Below, one piece after another: positions 6,796-14,945 of a DNA stretch of 18,479 nt; position 1 is the stretch's first letter, and each line of letters begins with the position of its first letter. A program made the position numbers and the translations under genes. The notes beneath the pieces were generated by a model, which searched no databases, was not told the DNA's origin, and saw nothing but the letters and a program-made list of their open reading frames with translations. This stretch comes from Lachnospiraceae bacterium (GTDB lineage: Bacteria > Bacillota > Clostridia > Lachnospirales > Lachnospiraceae), in NCBI GenBank assembly GCA_004557975.1, contig SFEV01000051.1, positions 1 to 18,479 on the forward strand, read 5' to 3'.

Positions 6796-6823
6796 ATAAA
6801 AATAGCGGGAAGTCCCGCTATTT
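6796..6823 (-). terminator. Terminator after the YdcF-family gene
   Basis: AAATAGCGGG and CCCGCTATTT form a perfect 10-bp stem around a 4-nt loop (6800-6823), and a short U-rich run follows on the minus strand. The TAG stop codon of the YdcF-family gene lies inside the stem. The U-run is short but the stem is strong. Confidence 0.75.
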
Positions 6824-7570
6824 CTTTACCGTCAGCACCAGCACCGCACAGATCTCACGCAGCACATAGTGAGGCTGCATCCACAGGTCAGAATGCGCCG
6901 GAATCCCGCACACATGACGATACCCTTCCCGTTCTGCCAGCAGCAATGCTCTGTATATATGAAAATTGTTGGACAATATCCCGATGCGGTCCTCCTCCCT
7001 GGAAAGAAGCATTGCCGAAAATCTCAGATTCTCCAGCGTGCTGGTGGATCGGTCCTCCAGCAGCACGCGCTGAGGTGCCATTCCTTTTTCCGTCAGGTAG
7101 CGATACATACAGTCCGCTTCCGATATATCTTCATCCGCCCCCTGTCCTCCCGACAGGATAAATACCGTGTCCCGGTTTTCTTCTGCATATTCCAATGCCC
7201 GGTCAAGCCTTTTCTGCAATGCCCTCGAAGGCTGTGTCCCGATTACATGTGCTCCGAGAACAAGGACATAATCAAGGCCTTCCTGCGGTTTTGACGCCAT
7301 GGCACCCACAATCCTGCTTCCTATGACTGCCGCAGATACAAATCCCACAAGCAACACCAGCCCTCCAGCTCCTGCCACAAAGCGAAGCACGCTGCCCGGG
7401 TGTGCTTCCTGATACACAAGGCACCTCCATATCAGAAGGAAGACGGCACCTGTGACAGCCCAGATACACATAAACCACTCAGACATTCCCACATACAGTA
7501 CAATCGCCGCAAAATAAAAAAAGCACAGGATACCTGCAACCAGGCATCCTGTCTGTAAAACGTGTCTCAT
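6818..7570 (-). CDS. YdcF/SanA-family (DUF218) membrane protein
   Basis: The protein has 250 residues. The first 90 contain about three hydrophobic segments (roughly 8-28, 31-52 and 63-85), followed by a DUF218 domain (about 100-245). That domain shows the family pattern: LDYVLVLGAHV (99-109), ILSGGQGADE (138-147), an acidic EDRSTSTLENL segment (172-182) and NNFHIYRALLLAE (201-213) with the conserved F-H-x-x-R. Members such as SanA, ElyC and YdcF are linked to cell-envelope integrity and peptidoglycan or lipid-carrier homeostasis, but the reaction is not settled. It starts six bases after the SEC-C gene, so the two form one transcription unit. The ATG at 7568-7570 has only a weak GGAAG site upstream, suggesting coupling to the gene before it. 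Confidence 0.88.
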   Translation of the reverse strand: MRHVLQTGCLVAGILCFFYFAAIVLYVGMSEWFMCIWAVTGAVFLLIWRCLVYQEAHPGSVLRFVAGAGGLVLLVGFVSAAVIGSRIVGAMASKPQEGLDYVLVLGAHVIGTQPSRALQKRLDRALEYAEENRDTVFILSGGQGADEDISEADCMYRYLTEKGMAPQRVLLEDRSTSTLENLRFSAMLLSREEDRIGILSNNFHIYRALLLAEREGYRHVCGIPAHSDLWMQPHYVLREICAVLVLTVKK

Positions 7571-7576
7571 AGGCAG

Positions 7577-8077
7577 TTATCTTCCGCAGCAGTATTTATA
7601 TTTCTTACCGCTGCCGCACGGACACGGATCGTTTCTGCCGACCTTCGATCCCTTTACAATCGTATTCATCTTCTTTGCTTCCAGATACAGAGCTTTCTTT
7701 TTCTCCGCATCGAAAATCCGATCCCATGCAGGAAGATTATACAGCCAGTCTGCCTTTGCATCCACCATGTTCTTGTAGAGCATTTCGTTGTCGAAATCAA
7801 GGCTGACAACCGTATCCTCCTCCATGGTGTCAATGGGATTCGGAGTCTTCAGGCTGTCATTAATTCCATCCAGAAATCCTACCATCTTCATGAGCGGAAT
7901 CTCATATTTCTCAGCCAGTTCCTTTACCGTACCTGAAACAGCCTCCTCCGGATTTTCCAGAAGCTTCTCATAAATCCCCTTTTCCGTCAGAAAATAATCT
8001 GACCAGAACTGCTGAAGCTGTTTTTTATCTGCTTCCTGAGAGTATGCTGTCTCTCTCCATTTTTCTAATAATGCCAT
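7577..8077 (-). CDS. SEC-C metal-binding domain protein
   Basis: This 166-residue cytosolic protein ends in a SEC-C zinc-binding motif (148-166, GRNDPCPCGSGKKYKYCCGR) with the C-x-C ... C-C ligands, the same motif that ends many SecA proteins. The N-terminal 145 residues look mostly helical and acidic, and I do not recognise another domain. I chose the ATG at 8075-8077 because AAAGGA lies upstream; the in-frame ATG 11 codons earlier has none. It has its own promoter just upstream and is followed after six bases by the YdcF-family gene. Small SEC-C proteins of this kind are common in Clostridia and mostly uncharacterised. Confidence 0.85.
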   Translation of the reverse strand: MALLEKWRETAYSQEADKKQLQQFWSDYFLTEKGIYEKLLENPEEAVSGTVKELAEKYEIPLMKMVGFLDGINDSLKTPNPIDTMEEDTVVSLDFDNEMLYKNMVDAKADWLYNLPAWDRIFDAEKKKALYLEAKKMNTIVKGSKVGRNDPCPCGSGKKYKYCCGR

Positions 8078-8130
8078 AATTATACCATCCTTTGTTTCTA
8101 TACTTTGCATGCTGTCCCAAAGACTTTCCT

Positions 8131-8159
8131 ATTATATAACACTTTTGGCGCTGTGGCAA
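8131..8159 (-). promoter_or_regulatory. Promoter of the SEC-C/YdcF unit
   Basis: On the minus strand TTGCCA (8159-8154) and TATAAT (8136-8131) are 17 bp apart. The start point would be near 8124, leaving a 5' UTR of about 47 nt. It lies in the 121-nt gap behind the last gene of the large export cluster, where I see no clear terminator. Confidence 0.82.
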
Positions 8160-8198
8160 GTAGGGAGACGATTCGCAAACCTATAAAAATGTGAACAG

Positions 8199-8822
8199 TT
8201 ACCGGTTATCCTCCAGGGCCTTTTGCTGCTGTCTTTTCCTGCGGACTTCTTCCACCGCCTCCCGGACGGCAGCCTCCTCCTCGGCTCTCATGATCTTTCG
8301 CGCCGAAGAAATTGTACGGCACAGGTTTACAATCAGCAGAGCCATAAGCGGAAACAGAATCAGAAGGAAGAATGCCACAGGCTGAGAAATAATATTCACT
8401 GCGACACCCAGCGGATATGAAACATAAATTACTTTGCCCAACAGACTTTCCTCTGCAACGGGATATTGATCCGGCAGTGCGTTGGCATCCCCCCTGGTCA
8501 CATAGCTGTAATGATCTGCATTGCATTCCACCGACACAACGCGGTGGGTATTTACAGCACCACCAAGCTGGGGATCAGAGGAATAATAGGAAATAATATC
8601 GCCCTGTCTGATGGAGGACGGTTCCTCCTGTTTTACTACAATCAGGGAATCTGCACGAATTTCCGGTTCCATACTTCCTGTCATGACACGGAACATCGAA
8701 TAACCGAAAATGGACGGTGCCTCCCCTCTTCTCGTCATCACAACTGTGCACAGCACAAAAACTGATGCTGCGATAAGGAGAACCGAAATTACATTTAATA
8801 TATTCATCAGCCATCTTTTCAT
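8199..8822 (-). CDS. SipW-type signal peptidase, short form
   Basis: The 207-residue membrane protease is of the SipW/ER (S26B) type of signal peptidase I, with a Ser-His pair instead of Ser-Lys. There is an N-terminal membrane helix (about 5-29). The catalytic serine S50 is in MTGSMEP, the histidine H93 is in NTHRVV, and the aspartate D112 is in YVTRGDANALP. A second helix (about 148-170) is followed by a cytoplasmic tail rich in A, E, R and K (172-207) that looks able to form a short coiled coil. It starts 27 nt after the DUF2357-like gene and closes the cluster. SipW of Bacillus cleaves TasA-type matrix proteins; by context this enzyme and its sister probably process the four exported paralogs upstream. 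Confidence 0.9.
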   Translation of the reverse strand: MKRWLMNILNVISVLLIAASVFVLCTVVMTRRGEAPSIFGYSMFRVMTGSMEPEIRADSLIVVKQEEPSSIRQGDIISYYSSDPQLGGAVNTHRVVSVECNADHYSYVTRGDANALPDQYPVAEESLLGKVIYVSYPLGVAVNIISQPVAFFLLILFPLMALLIVNLCRTISSARKIMRAEEEAAVREAVEEVRRKRQQQKALEDNR

Positions 8823-8849
8823 TCTGTCTGTCCCAATCCAATTTCTGTG

Positions 8850-10412
8850 TCAGTGCTTCTGTGTTTTTTTCTGAACTCTGCGTCCGCGCCCCACGACACG
8901 GTTTCTCCTGGAAAGATTCTCCACCACTTTACTGAAACCTTCCTGTTCACGCATCAGTGCCAGTTCACGCTCTGCCTGCTCTCTTGCCAGAGCAAGCTCC
9001 AGCGCTGCTTCTTCCCTTGTTTTTTCAATCTCCTCTGCAGCTTTCTTCCGCACCTCTGCCAGTTCCTCTGCAGCTTTTGCTCTCGCCTCTGCCAGCTCTC
9101 TCGCCGCCTTTTCCTGCGTCTCTCTCAGTTCTCTTTGTGCATTTATCTTCGTCTGCTCAAGTTCCTTCGCGTCATTTTCTTTCGTCTCCTCAAGTTCCTT
9201 TACAGCTCTCGCCTGAGACTCAGAAAACTCCTGCTGTGCAGATTTCAGCTGCCATACGGCCTGCTGCGCACGGATTTCGGCATCCTCTTTTGCAGCCTCC
9301 AAAGCCTCTCTCCTGGCCGTTTCCTCCGCCAGTTCCTGCTCCAGCTCCAGCTGACGCTGTGTGACTTCTTCGACAATCACCTTTTTAATCTCAACATCAG
9401 GCAGATCATAATCATCCACCTCCTGCTCCACAATTTCCTTTATGAATTTCGGTTTCATTGTCCTGTGCTGTTTCACTGCAGTCTCATCAGGATATCGGCT
9501 GTCATTTTCAAGCAGGCTCTTAAACACGGTATAATTCGTAATCATGTTTGTATAAAGCTGAAACAGGTACTCCTCATCAAATTCCAGCGCCGTATCCTGC
9601 TGTTCGATTGTGTAGCCGATCTCATCATAGCTCTCCAGGAACTGCCACAGCTTATAGCACTTCCTGTAATTCGGATCCTTCATCATCAGATTCGTTCGCT
9701 GAATCGGGCTGCGCACCTTGGCACAGCCTTCCATTATACTGCAGAAAGCACTTCCCCGCAGTGCCATAACGAGACGTCTCACACGGTCGATCCGCATAAA
9801 CACCTGCATATTATCATTGTCATTTTCAGCAAAGCTCTGACGGTTTTTGATCGTCATCTCTATTTTGTATTCAATTTCCTCGTAGGCGTCCCCGACCTTA
9901 CTCTCCATGGAAATTCTGCTGCGCTTCTCGTCTCCGGTCGACCAGAAAATAATATCCGTGCGCTTATCGATAAACGTCACAAGACGCTGGATCAGATGAT
10001 AGATAAAACGGTTCTCATACAGATCATAGGATTCCTCCGTAGATACATTCAGAATTCTTGTGGGATGTATCTGACCATCCTCATCACTGGCAATAAACTG
10101 TGTATTCATACTGAGATGACGAACACTCTCTGCAGATATCTTTTTTGCAAGCGCTACCGGCACTACCTCCTCACAGGTCGTGACGAAACGCCGCGGTTTG
10201 TCGATGATATTGTTGATCGCTTCAAGGCTGTCCTCAATGATGGAGAGCCACTGCTCATCCACCACTTTGTGCAATACCTGGTTTGTCTGTGCCAGCGTGT
10301 TAGCACCGCTGCGCACCATCTCAAAGAGATACTGAAAATAGCGGTCATTCTCCAGCGCGCTTCCCACCTCATTGACGTACTTCAGATATAAATCGTTGAT
10401 TGTATTCGCCAT
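8850..10412 (-). CDS. DUF2357-like protein with long C-terminal coiled coil
   Basis: The 520-residue soluble protein has two parts. Residues 1 to about 310 resemble the DUF2357 region of McrC-like partners of McrB ATPases: STEESYDLYENRFIYHLIQR (124-143) and RSPIQRTNLMMKDPNYRKCY (234-253), then LWQF. From about 349 to 490 comes an almost pure E/A/R/K/Q heptad coiled coil, and the end is strongly basic (503-520). I see no PD-(D/E)xK nuclease motifs, so this is not a normal restriction subunit. A clear GAGGAG site precedes the ATG at 10412. The McrB-like ATPase gene lies immediately upstream (98-nt gap). Likely role: adaptor or effector of that ATPase, possibly meeting the coiled-coil tails of the two signal peptidases. 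The family assignment is from memory of motifs and is moderately sure. Confidence 0.75.
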   Translation of the reverse strand: MANTINDLYLKYVNEVGSALENDRYFQYLFEMVRSGANTLAQTNQVLHKVVDEQWLSIIEDSLEAINNIIDKPRRFVTTCEEVVPVALAKKISAESVRHLSMNTQFIASDEDGQIHPTRILNVSTEESYDLYENRFIYHLIQRLVTFIDKRTDIIFWSTGDEKRSRISMESKVGDAYEEIEYKIEMTIKNRQSFAENDNDNMQVFMRIDRVRRLVMALRGSAFCSIMEGCAKVRSPIQRTNLMMKDPNYRKCYKLWQFLESYDEIGYTIEQQDTALEFDEEYLFQLYTNMITNYTVFKSLLENDSRYPDETAVKQHRTMKPKFIKEIVEQEVDDYDLPDVEIKKVIVEEVTQRQLELEQELAEETARREALEAAKEDAEIRAQQAVWQLKSAQQEFSESQARAVKELEETKENDAKELEQTKINAQRELRETQEKAARELAEARAKAAEELAEVRKKAAEEIEKTREEAALELALAREQAERELALMREQEGFSKVVENLSRRNRVVGRGRRVQKKTQKH

Positions 10413-10510
10413 CTCTTCTCCTCATTTTCAATCCGGCTCCATTTTCCGGATCAGCCGAAAGCTGTGCTCTCCGTCTTCTGTTATGAAATCAGTTCATGAG
10501 TCCTGTGCTG

Positions 10511-12295
10511 TCAATACAGATTCTGTATTCTCTGAAGGTACTCTTTGCTGTCCTGCATTTCGGCACGTCCAAAGGTTTTCTCAATATATACAATCAGTCC
10601 CTTGATCTCATCCCGCACAAAGCTTACATTCATACTCTCAAATTTTTTCAGTATCTTCCGGGCAATAATATAATCCATTGCGCCCAGCTCTGTCCCGCCG
10701 CAGGCTACATAAACAGGGACAAAATCGTGCATCTGTTTTATGATACGATTTCCGAAGGACAGTTTGAAGCGGGTCTGCAGGTACTGATCCAGCTTCTCCA
10801 TCTTTTCAAGTGATTCCTCACTGATCGGATGTTCTTCCCTGGCCCTGCAAAACATTTCTGCCAGATGTTCGCACGTCACCAAGCATTGCGGCTGCGGTTC
10901 GCATGCAAAAGCAGCTGCACGCTCATTGATTTCAATGGGAATAGCTCTGTCATACACCTTATCTGTAATAGTGAAAGTAGAATCGTCATTATTGGCCGTT
11001 CCTACAAACCACAGCGTATCCGGAACGCGAATTTTTCCATCTTCCAGTTTTGCCGGGTCCCCCGACCACGCAGTCGGAACAAGATCCAGTACCCATTCAT
11101 CCTTGCCCGGCATTTCCAGAACAGACAGCATCTCTGCAAAATAATATTCAATTCGTGCCAGGTTCATCTCATCGAGAACGATAAAACTGGGATCCTGACG
11201 GTACCCTGCCTCATACATTGCCCTGAGAAATTCCGTCTCGTTGAACCGCCTGGAAAACTCATTAAAATAGCCAAGCAGCTCTGTACGGTCACGGAACGAA
11301 GGCTGAATCGAAACAAGCGTTGCCGGATTGTTCAGAAAACGGCTGAAGGAATACGGAAGACTCGTTTTACCGGTACCGGAAATACCCTCCAGAATCAGCA
11401 GACGGCTCGCCGCCATTCCTGCCACGAAGCGCCGCACAATTTCAGGCGTATAATAGAGATGAAGCTGGCTGGCCGCAAAAAGCCGGAACCGGCCGGTCAA
11501 CTCCTGCAGTGTGATCTCATTGTCAAACTCCGGTGCCTCGTAATCCAGATACTTTTTATCCACCAGGCTCAGCTTAGGGAAGCGAATCACAATATTGCGC
11601 TCCCTTTCTTCCGCCTTTACCTTTGCCTCTGCCGCCGCAGTCGCCGCTGCCGCTGCCGCATTGGTAATAGTATCTTCGCCGATATTTGTCTCTGCATTAA
11701 TCTGAACATTCCCGCCCAGCACGCCTGTGACTGCAGTCCTGGAAGATGTCTGCACCGCTGCCGCTTCACCTGATGCTGACGCCTCTGCCAGCGCAGACGA
11801 TACACCTGACACCAGCCTTACTGTACCAGCCTGATCCGTCACATTGGCTACAGTCGGAATGGTATCATCCAGCAGAGCAGATGCACCCATATACGGAATC
11901 CGCTCTGTTCCTCCCATTGTATTGACCTTGATAGCAAGGATCTTGTTCTTTTCGTCCATCAGGTTCAGAACCTGCCGGTTCAGTCTTCCGATCTCCTTGT
12001 ACAGTACAGTCTTGTCCTCATCGTCAGCACGCAGACGTATATGAAAAATAATACGGCGCACCAGCAGTATAATGAGCACCACCGGAATGGCAGCAAGAAG
12101 AAGTGCCAGCAAAACTGACACAATCTTCAGTGGAATACTGAACTGAGTAAAATAGGAAAGAAAAATATCTATGTACTCCGGCCATCCTGTAAAAAAGACT
12201 TTCAGGAATCCGGTCACACTTGCCGCAATCCATTCGGCAACATTATAAATCACTTTTGATATAAGTTCATAAGCAAGCTTTAAAAAATCACTCAT
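10511..12295 (-). CDS. Membrane-anchored McrB-like AAA+ ATPase
   Basis: The protein has 594 residues. A membrane helix lies at about 55-87, after an amphipathic N-terminus. A Ser/Thr/Ala-rich linker follows (about 125-235, with an alanine run at 213-222). The AAA+ module comes next: Walker A GISGTGKT (304-311), Walker B FIVLDE (371-376), sensor-1 region GTANND (432-437) and a likely arginine finger R450 in DKVYDRA. DEMNLARIEYYFAE is characteristic of the McrB/MoxR-like branch. Membrane anchoring is unusual for McrB relatives, which are soluble DNA-restriction motors. The gene starts five bases after the preceding signal peptidase stop codon, so both are probably co-translated. It likely powers remodelling or assembly at the membrane together with the DUF2357-like protein. 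Confidence 0.88.
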   Translation of the reverse strand: MSDFLKLAYELISKVIYNVAEWIAASVTGFLKVFFTGWPEYIDIFLSYFTQFSIPLKIVSVLLALLLAAIPVVLIILLVRRIIFHIRLRADDEDKTVLYKEIGRLNRQVLNLMDEKNKILAIKVNTMGGTERIPYMGASALLDDTIPTVANVTDQAGTVRLVSGVSSALAEASASGEAAAVQTSSRTAVTGVLGGNVQINAETNIGEDTITNAAAAAATAAAEAKVKAEERERNIVIRFPKLSLVDKKYLDYEAPEFDNEITLQELTGRFRLFAASQLHLYYTPEIVRRFVAGMAASRLLILEGISGTGKTSLPYSFSRFLNNPATLVSIQPSFRDRTELLGYFNEFSRRFNETEFLRAMYEAGYRQDPSFIVLDEMNLARIEYYFAEMLSVLEMPGKDEWVLDLVPTAWSGDPAKLEDGKIRVPDTLWFVGTANNDDSTFTITDKVYDRAIPIEINERAAAFACEPQPQCLVTCEHLAEMFCRAREEHPISEESLEKMEKLDQYLQTRFKLSFGNRIIKQMHDFVPVYVACGGTELGAMDYIIARKILKKFESMNVSFVRDEIKGLIVYIEKTFGRAEMQDSKEYLQRIQNLY

Positions 12296-12300
12296 ACAGA

Positions 12301-13116
12301 TTAATCCTCTTTCCTCGCTGCTTTAACTTTCGCAAGCTGTTCCTCAGCCTCTGCCTTCAGGCGCTTCGCCTCCGCCAGCTCAGCCTCAGCTTCAGCCCGC
12401 GCCTTTGCAGCCTCCGCCTCTGCACGGATTCTTCGGGCCTCTGCCAGAATAGCCTCTGTCTCATTATCTGATACCGGTCTGTTTTGTGCTTCCTGCATCT
12501 GATTCCGTCTTCCCTCTGCGCTCTCTGCCTGTGCTTCTGCTTTTTTCGCCGCTTCCTCCGCAGCAATCGCTTTTCTCAGGCTGATGGTCACCATAATGAG
12601 ATGGTATACCTGATAAATGAAAAACAGAAGCATCGGCAGTACAATCACCACCAGAAATCCAAAACTGCTGGAAAGGAACTCCATCACCGTTCCGAGACGG
12701 CTTATTTTGCCGATGTATTTACCGACAATATCGCCATCTGATATGATATGGGAATCTGAAATTTCATTATTATCACCCTTGGTCACGTACGATCTGATTC
12801 CGTTTATCTCATCAATCTGCAGGATACGGTGGGTATTCAGAGCATATTCATTCTCGATAATCGTATGGAAACAGATGATATCTCCTTCTTCCAGATTTGC
12901 AGTATCACACTTTCTGATAAAAATCAGATCACCTGACAAAAAGGTGGGTGCCATGGAATCCGTTTGTACCATCATCGGTGTATATCCTGCCAGACTGGCC
13001 ACATGGGCCTGATCCTTTGTTGCCAGCGTGGTAAACGCAAACAGTGCCGCAAGCAGAATAACCAGCCACAAAACAATACTTACAACAATCGTAAATCCTC
13101 TTTTTATTACTCTCAT
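12301..13116 (-). CDS. SipW-type signal peptidase with coiled-coil tail
   Basis: The 271-residue membrane protease is of the Ser-His (SipW/ER) type. The N-terminal helix is at about 8-32, the catalytic S54 in QTDSMAP, H97 in NTHRIL, D115 in YVTKGDNNEISD, and a second helix at about 152-180. Unlike ordinary SipW (around 190 residues) it continues with an E/A/K/R coiled coil of some 88 residues (about 183-270), expected in the cytoplasm. The ATG at 13116 follows AAGGAAG. It lies between the exported paralogs (63 nt upstream) and the AAA+ gene (5 nt downstream), linking substrates to ATPase. Its catalytic surroundings differ clearly from the second peptidase in the cluster, so the two may have different substrates. 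Confidence 0.9.
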   Translation of the reverse strand: MRVIKRGFTIVVSIVLWLVILLAALFAFTTLATKDQAHVASLAGYTPMMVQTDSMAPTFLSGDLIFIRKCDTANLEEGDIICFHTIIENEYALNTHRILQIDEINGIRSYVTKGDNNEISDSHIISDGDIVGKYIGKISRLGTVMEFLSSSFGFLVVIVLPMLLFFIYQVYHLIMVTISLRKAIAAEEAAKKAEAQAESAEGRRNQMQEAQNRPVSDNETEAILAEARRIRAEAEAAKARAEAEAELAEAKRLKAEAEEQLAKVKAARKED

Positions 13117-13179
13117 ATGTTCTTCCTTCCCGTACCTGCAAATACACTTATTTTACCGCATCCGGAATCACTTCCCGGG

Positions 13180-14046
13180 TCATTCCTCTGTCTGTTCCGT
13201 TTCCGGGCGGCTGTCAGTGCCATCCAGCCTGCGGTTCGCCGTGTCCGTCCCCTCAAACCGGAGACGAATGGAGTATTCCGCGCTTCTGAGGCTGTCGGTA
13301 CACGCTTCGTCTGTTCCCTCAAGCCAGATATGCACGGTCACAGGCAGATCCTGATTCGCGCTGAGCGAAAACAAAGCATTTTCGTCATTATATACCATGT
13401 CATCAGGCTCAGGCAAGTGAAACGTGTGACCGGATGACGACGCTTCACTGCCTGATATATCATCCATTCCTCCCGGGTCATAGACAGCCGTATGATCCCC
13501 GGCTGTAAAACTGATGCGCATGGCTTCAGCCAGTCCCGGCGTCTCTGAAAATATTCCCGTACCGTCCTCCCTGCCCTCGCTGTTTTCACTGGTGAGATGA
13601 ACGACCATATCTTCTGCCGCCATAAAATGCAGGGTGAATTCCAGGTACTTTCCTTCCTGACGCTCTGTCCGTGATCCATTTTCCAGTGTAAATACAGAAT
13701 AATCCGATGTTGTCACAGGCTCCAGAGCCAGCTCTTTTTCGTCCATCCCTGTCTCCCGTACAATACGGCTGTATATTTCATCAAATGACAGCGTTTTCGT
13801 ATATTCATCCAGCGTCTGATGTGGATCCAGGTCAAACCTGAGCGAAGCTCCGGAGTATATCTCCAGGCTCATGCTCTGAACCTTTGTATGGTCTGCAATC
13901 GTAAACCACGCTGCCGTGGCAGCCGTCATGCTGATGACTGCCAGAAGCAGAAGAATCATGGACACGTAGGCTCGTTTTCCTGTCTGCAGCGCGTCATCCT
14001 CCCGCATCCGGGACCTGCCTGCCCGGATATCCGTATCTTTCCTCAT
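13180..14046 (-). CDS. Exported TasA-like paralog 4 (SipW-type signal)
   Basis: This 288-residue exported protein has a long basic and acidic N-terminal lead (1-25), a hydrophobic segment (27-45) and the SipW-type signal pattern MTAATAAWFTI at 40-50. The rest is predicted to be mainly beta and acidic, ending in a Glu/Thr-rich tail. It belongs to the set of four paralogs here but is the most diverged. In the C-terminal signature it has WLEGTDEAC (241-249), so the first cysteine of the CDxxC pair is threonine. Its start overlaps the stop of the preceding paralog by four bases (ATGA). Likely processed by a SipW-type peptidase and placed outside the cell; function not known. Confidence 0.8.
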   Translation of the reverse strand: MRKDTDIRAGRSRMREDDALQTGKRAYVSMILLLLAVISMTAATAAWFTIADHTKVQSMSLEIYSGASLRFDLDPHQTLDEYTKTLSFDEIYSRIVRETGMDEKELALEPVTTSDYSVFTLENGSRTERQEGKYLEFTLHFMAAEDMVVHLTSENSEGREDGTGIFSETPGLAEAMRISFTAGDHTAVYDPGGMDDISGSEASSSGHTFHLPEPDDMVYNDENALFSLSANQDLPVTVHIWLEGTDEACTDSLRSAEYSIRLRFEGTDTANRRLDGTDSRPETEQTEE

Positions 14047-14921
14047 CCGGTTCTCTCCTCTCCCGCCAGAATCCCATAAAATGCCAGGTGCATATCCGCG
14101 CCATCATAGCTGATAGCATCTGAACAGTCCGGGTCACAGCCTTCCAGATAAAAATAAATATCTGCCTGGTATATGCGGTTCAGTTCCATGTACAGAAGCG
14201 GCTGCTCCGGAAGCAGAACAGTTTCCCCGTCTGTCCGGATCGAATAAACCTCCGGCAGTATCGATGGATCATCTGCCTGCCGCACAGTACCTCCGGTGCC
14301 GTTCAAAACCTTGTCGGCCCCCAGCTTCTGACCGTTCAGAACGGTGTTGTACGCCCGGTCTGATGCACTGTTTTCTCCATTGCTCAGCCGGAATATCACC
14401 GGAGCCTGATTTTCGAATACGATTCCCAGCCTTGCAGCATTGAGAAGCAGTCCCGAATTCGCAGAGACAAGAGCTCCGCCGGATGAAGCACTCTGATCGA
14501 GATACAGCGCCATGCGGCTGCCCTGAGGCTGCCCCTCTGCCAGGGCCCTCAGATAGATACGTCCATGATAATAGTATTCCTCATCCGTCACGGTGCGAAA
14601 GCTGGATGCATTTCCGTCTGTGGTAGCCGGATTATATACAAAAGTCTTCAAATCAGCAGTCGATACGGGAAGCAGCCCGGTACGGGATGTCCTGTTTACC
14701 TGAGTAATCTCTGCCTCCTGCGAACCGCGGAACGCTCCGCCGCCCACAGCGCTGACCTGCAGCTCCAGGGATGATGAGCCGGACCGTGTACTGACCCTGT
14801 CAGTGTTCACCACACGGTTCGCCGAGAACCAGGCAAATGTTGCAGCTGTCAGCGATACAATCAAAAACAGCATAGTCACTGCTGTCCCCCACACTCTGAT
14901 CATTGATCCGGGCTTCTTCAT
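14043..14921 (-). CDS. Exported TasA-like paralog 3 (SipW-type signal)
   Basis: The 292-residue exported protein begins MKKPGSMIRVWG, with a hydrophobic segment and the signal pattern LTAATFAWFSAN at 24-35. I chose the ATG at 14919-14921 because AGGAGG lies eight bases upstream; a GTG three codons earlier would overlap that site. Features shared with its sister proteins: LLPVSTADLKTF (83-94), GRIYLRALAEG followed by MALYLDQS, ARLGIVFENQ, and near the end IYFYLEGCDPDC (255-266). The two cysteines of CDxxC could form a disulfide outside the cell. It is likely a SipW-processed structural or adhesive protein; I cannot assign a function beyond that. Confidence 0.82.
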   Translation of the reverse strand: MKKPGSMIRVWGTAVTMLFLIVSLTAATFAWFSANRVVNTDRVSTRSGSSSLELQVSAVGGGAFRGSQEAEITQVNRTSRTGLLPVSTADLKTFVYNPATTDGNASSFRTVTDEEYYYHGRIYLRALAEGQPQGSRMALYLDQSASSGGALVSANSGLLLNAARLGIVFENQAPVIFRLSNGENSASDRAYNTVLNGQKLGADKVLNGTGGTVRQADDPSILPEVYSIRTDGETVLLPEQPLLYMELNRIYQADIYFYLEGCDPDCSDAISYDGADMHLAFYGILAGEERTG

Positions 14922-14945
14922 TCCCTGCACCTCCTGCTACACAAA

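Noticed and set aside
9360..9410. PDVEIKK in the DUF2357-like protein as a PD-(D/E)xK nuclease motif
   Set aside because: In real nucleases the PD and (D/E)xK elements are on separate strands well apart. Here they are almost fused and run straight into the coiled coil.
8847..10391. Long plus-strand open frame (514 codons) opposite the DUF2357-like gene
   Set aside because: It mirrors the coding strand of a gene with clear motifs and ribosome binding site, and its translation is Leu/Phe/Cys-rich low complexity caused by the coiled-coil codons on the other strand.
8850..12295. Reading the ATPase/DUF2357 pair as an McrBC-type anti-phage restriction system
   Set aside because: There is no nuclease motif, the ATPase has a membrane helix, and the neighbours are signal peptidases and exported proteins rather than methylases or other defence genes. 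A defence role is not excluded but is not the simplest reading.
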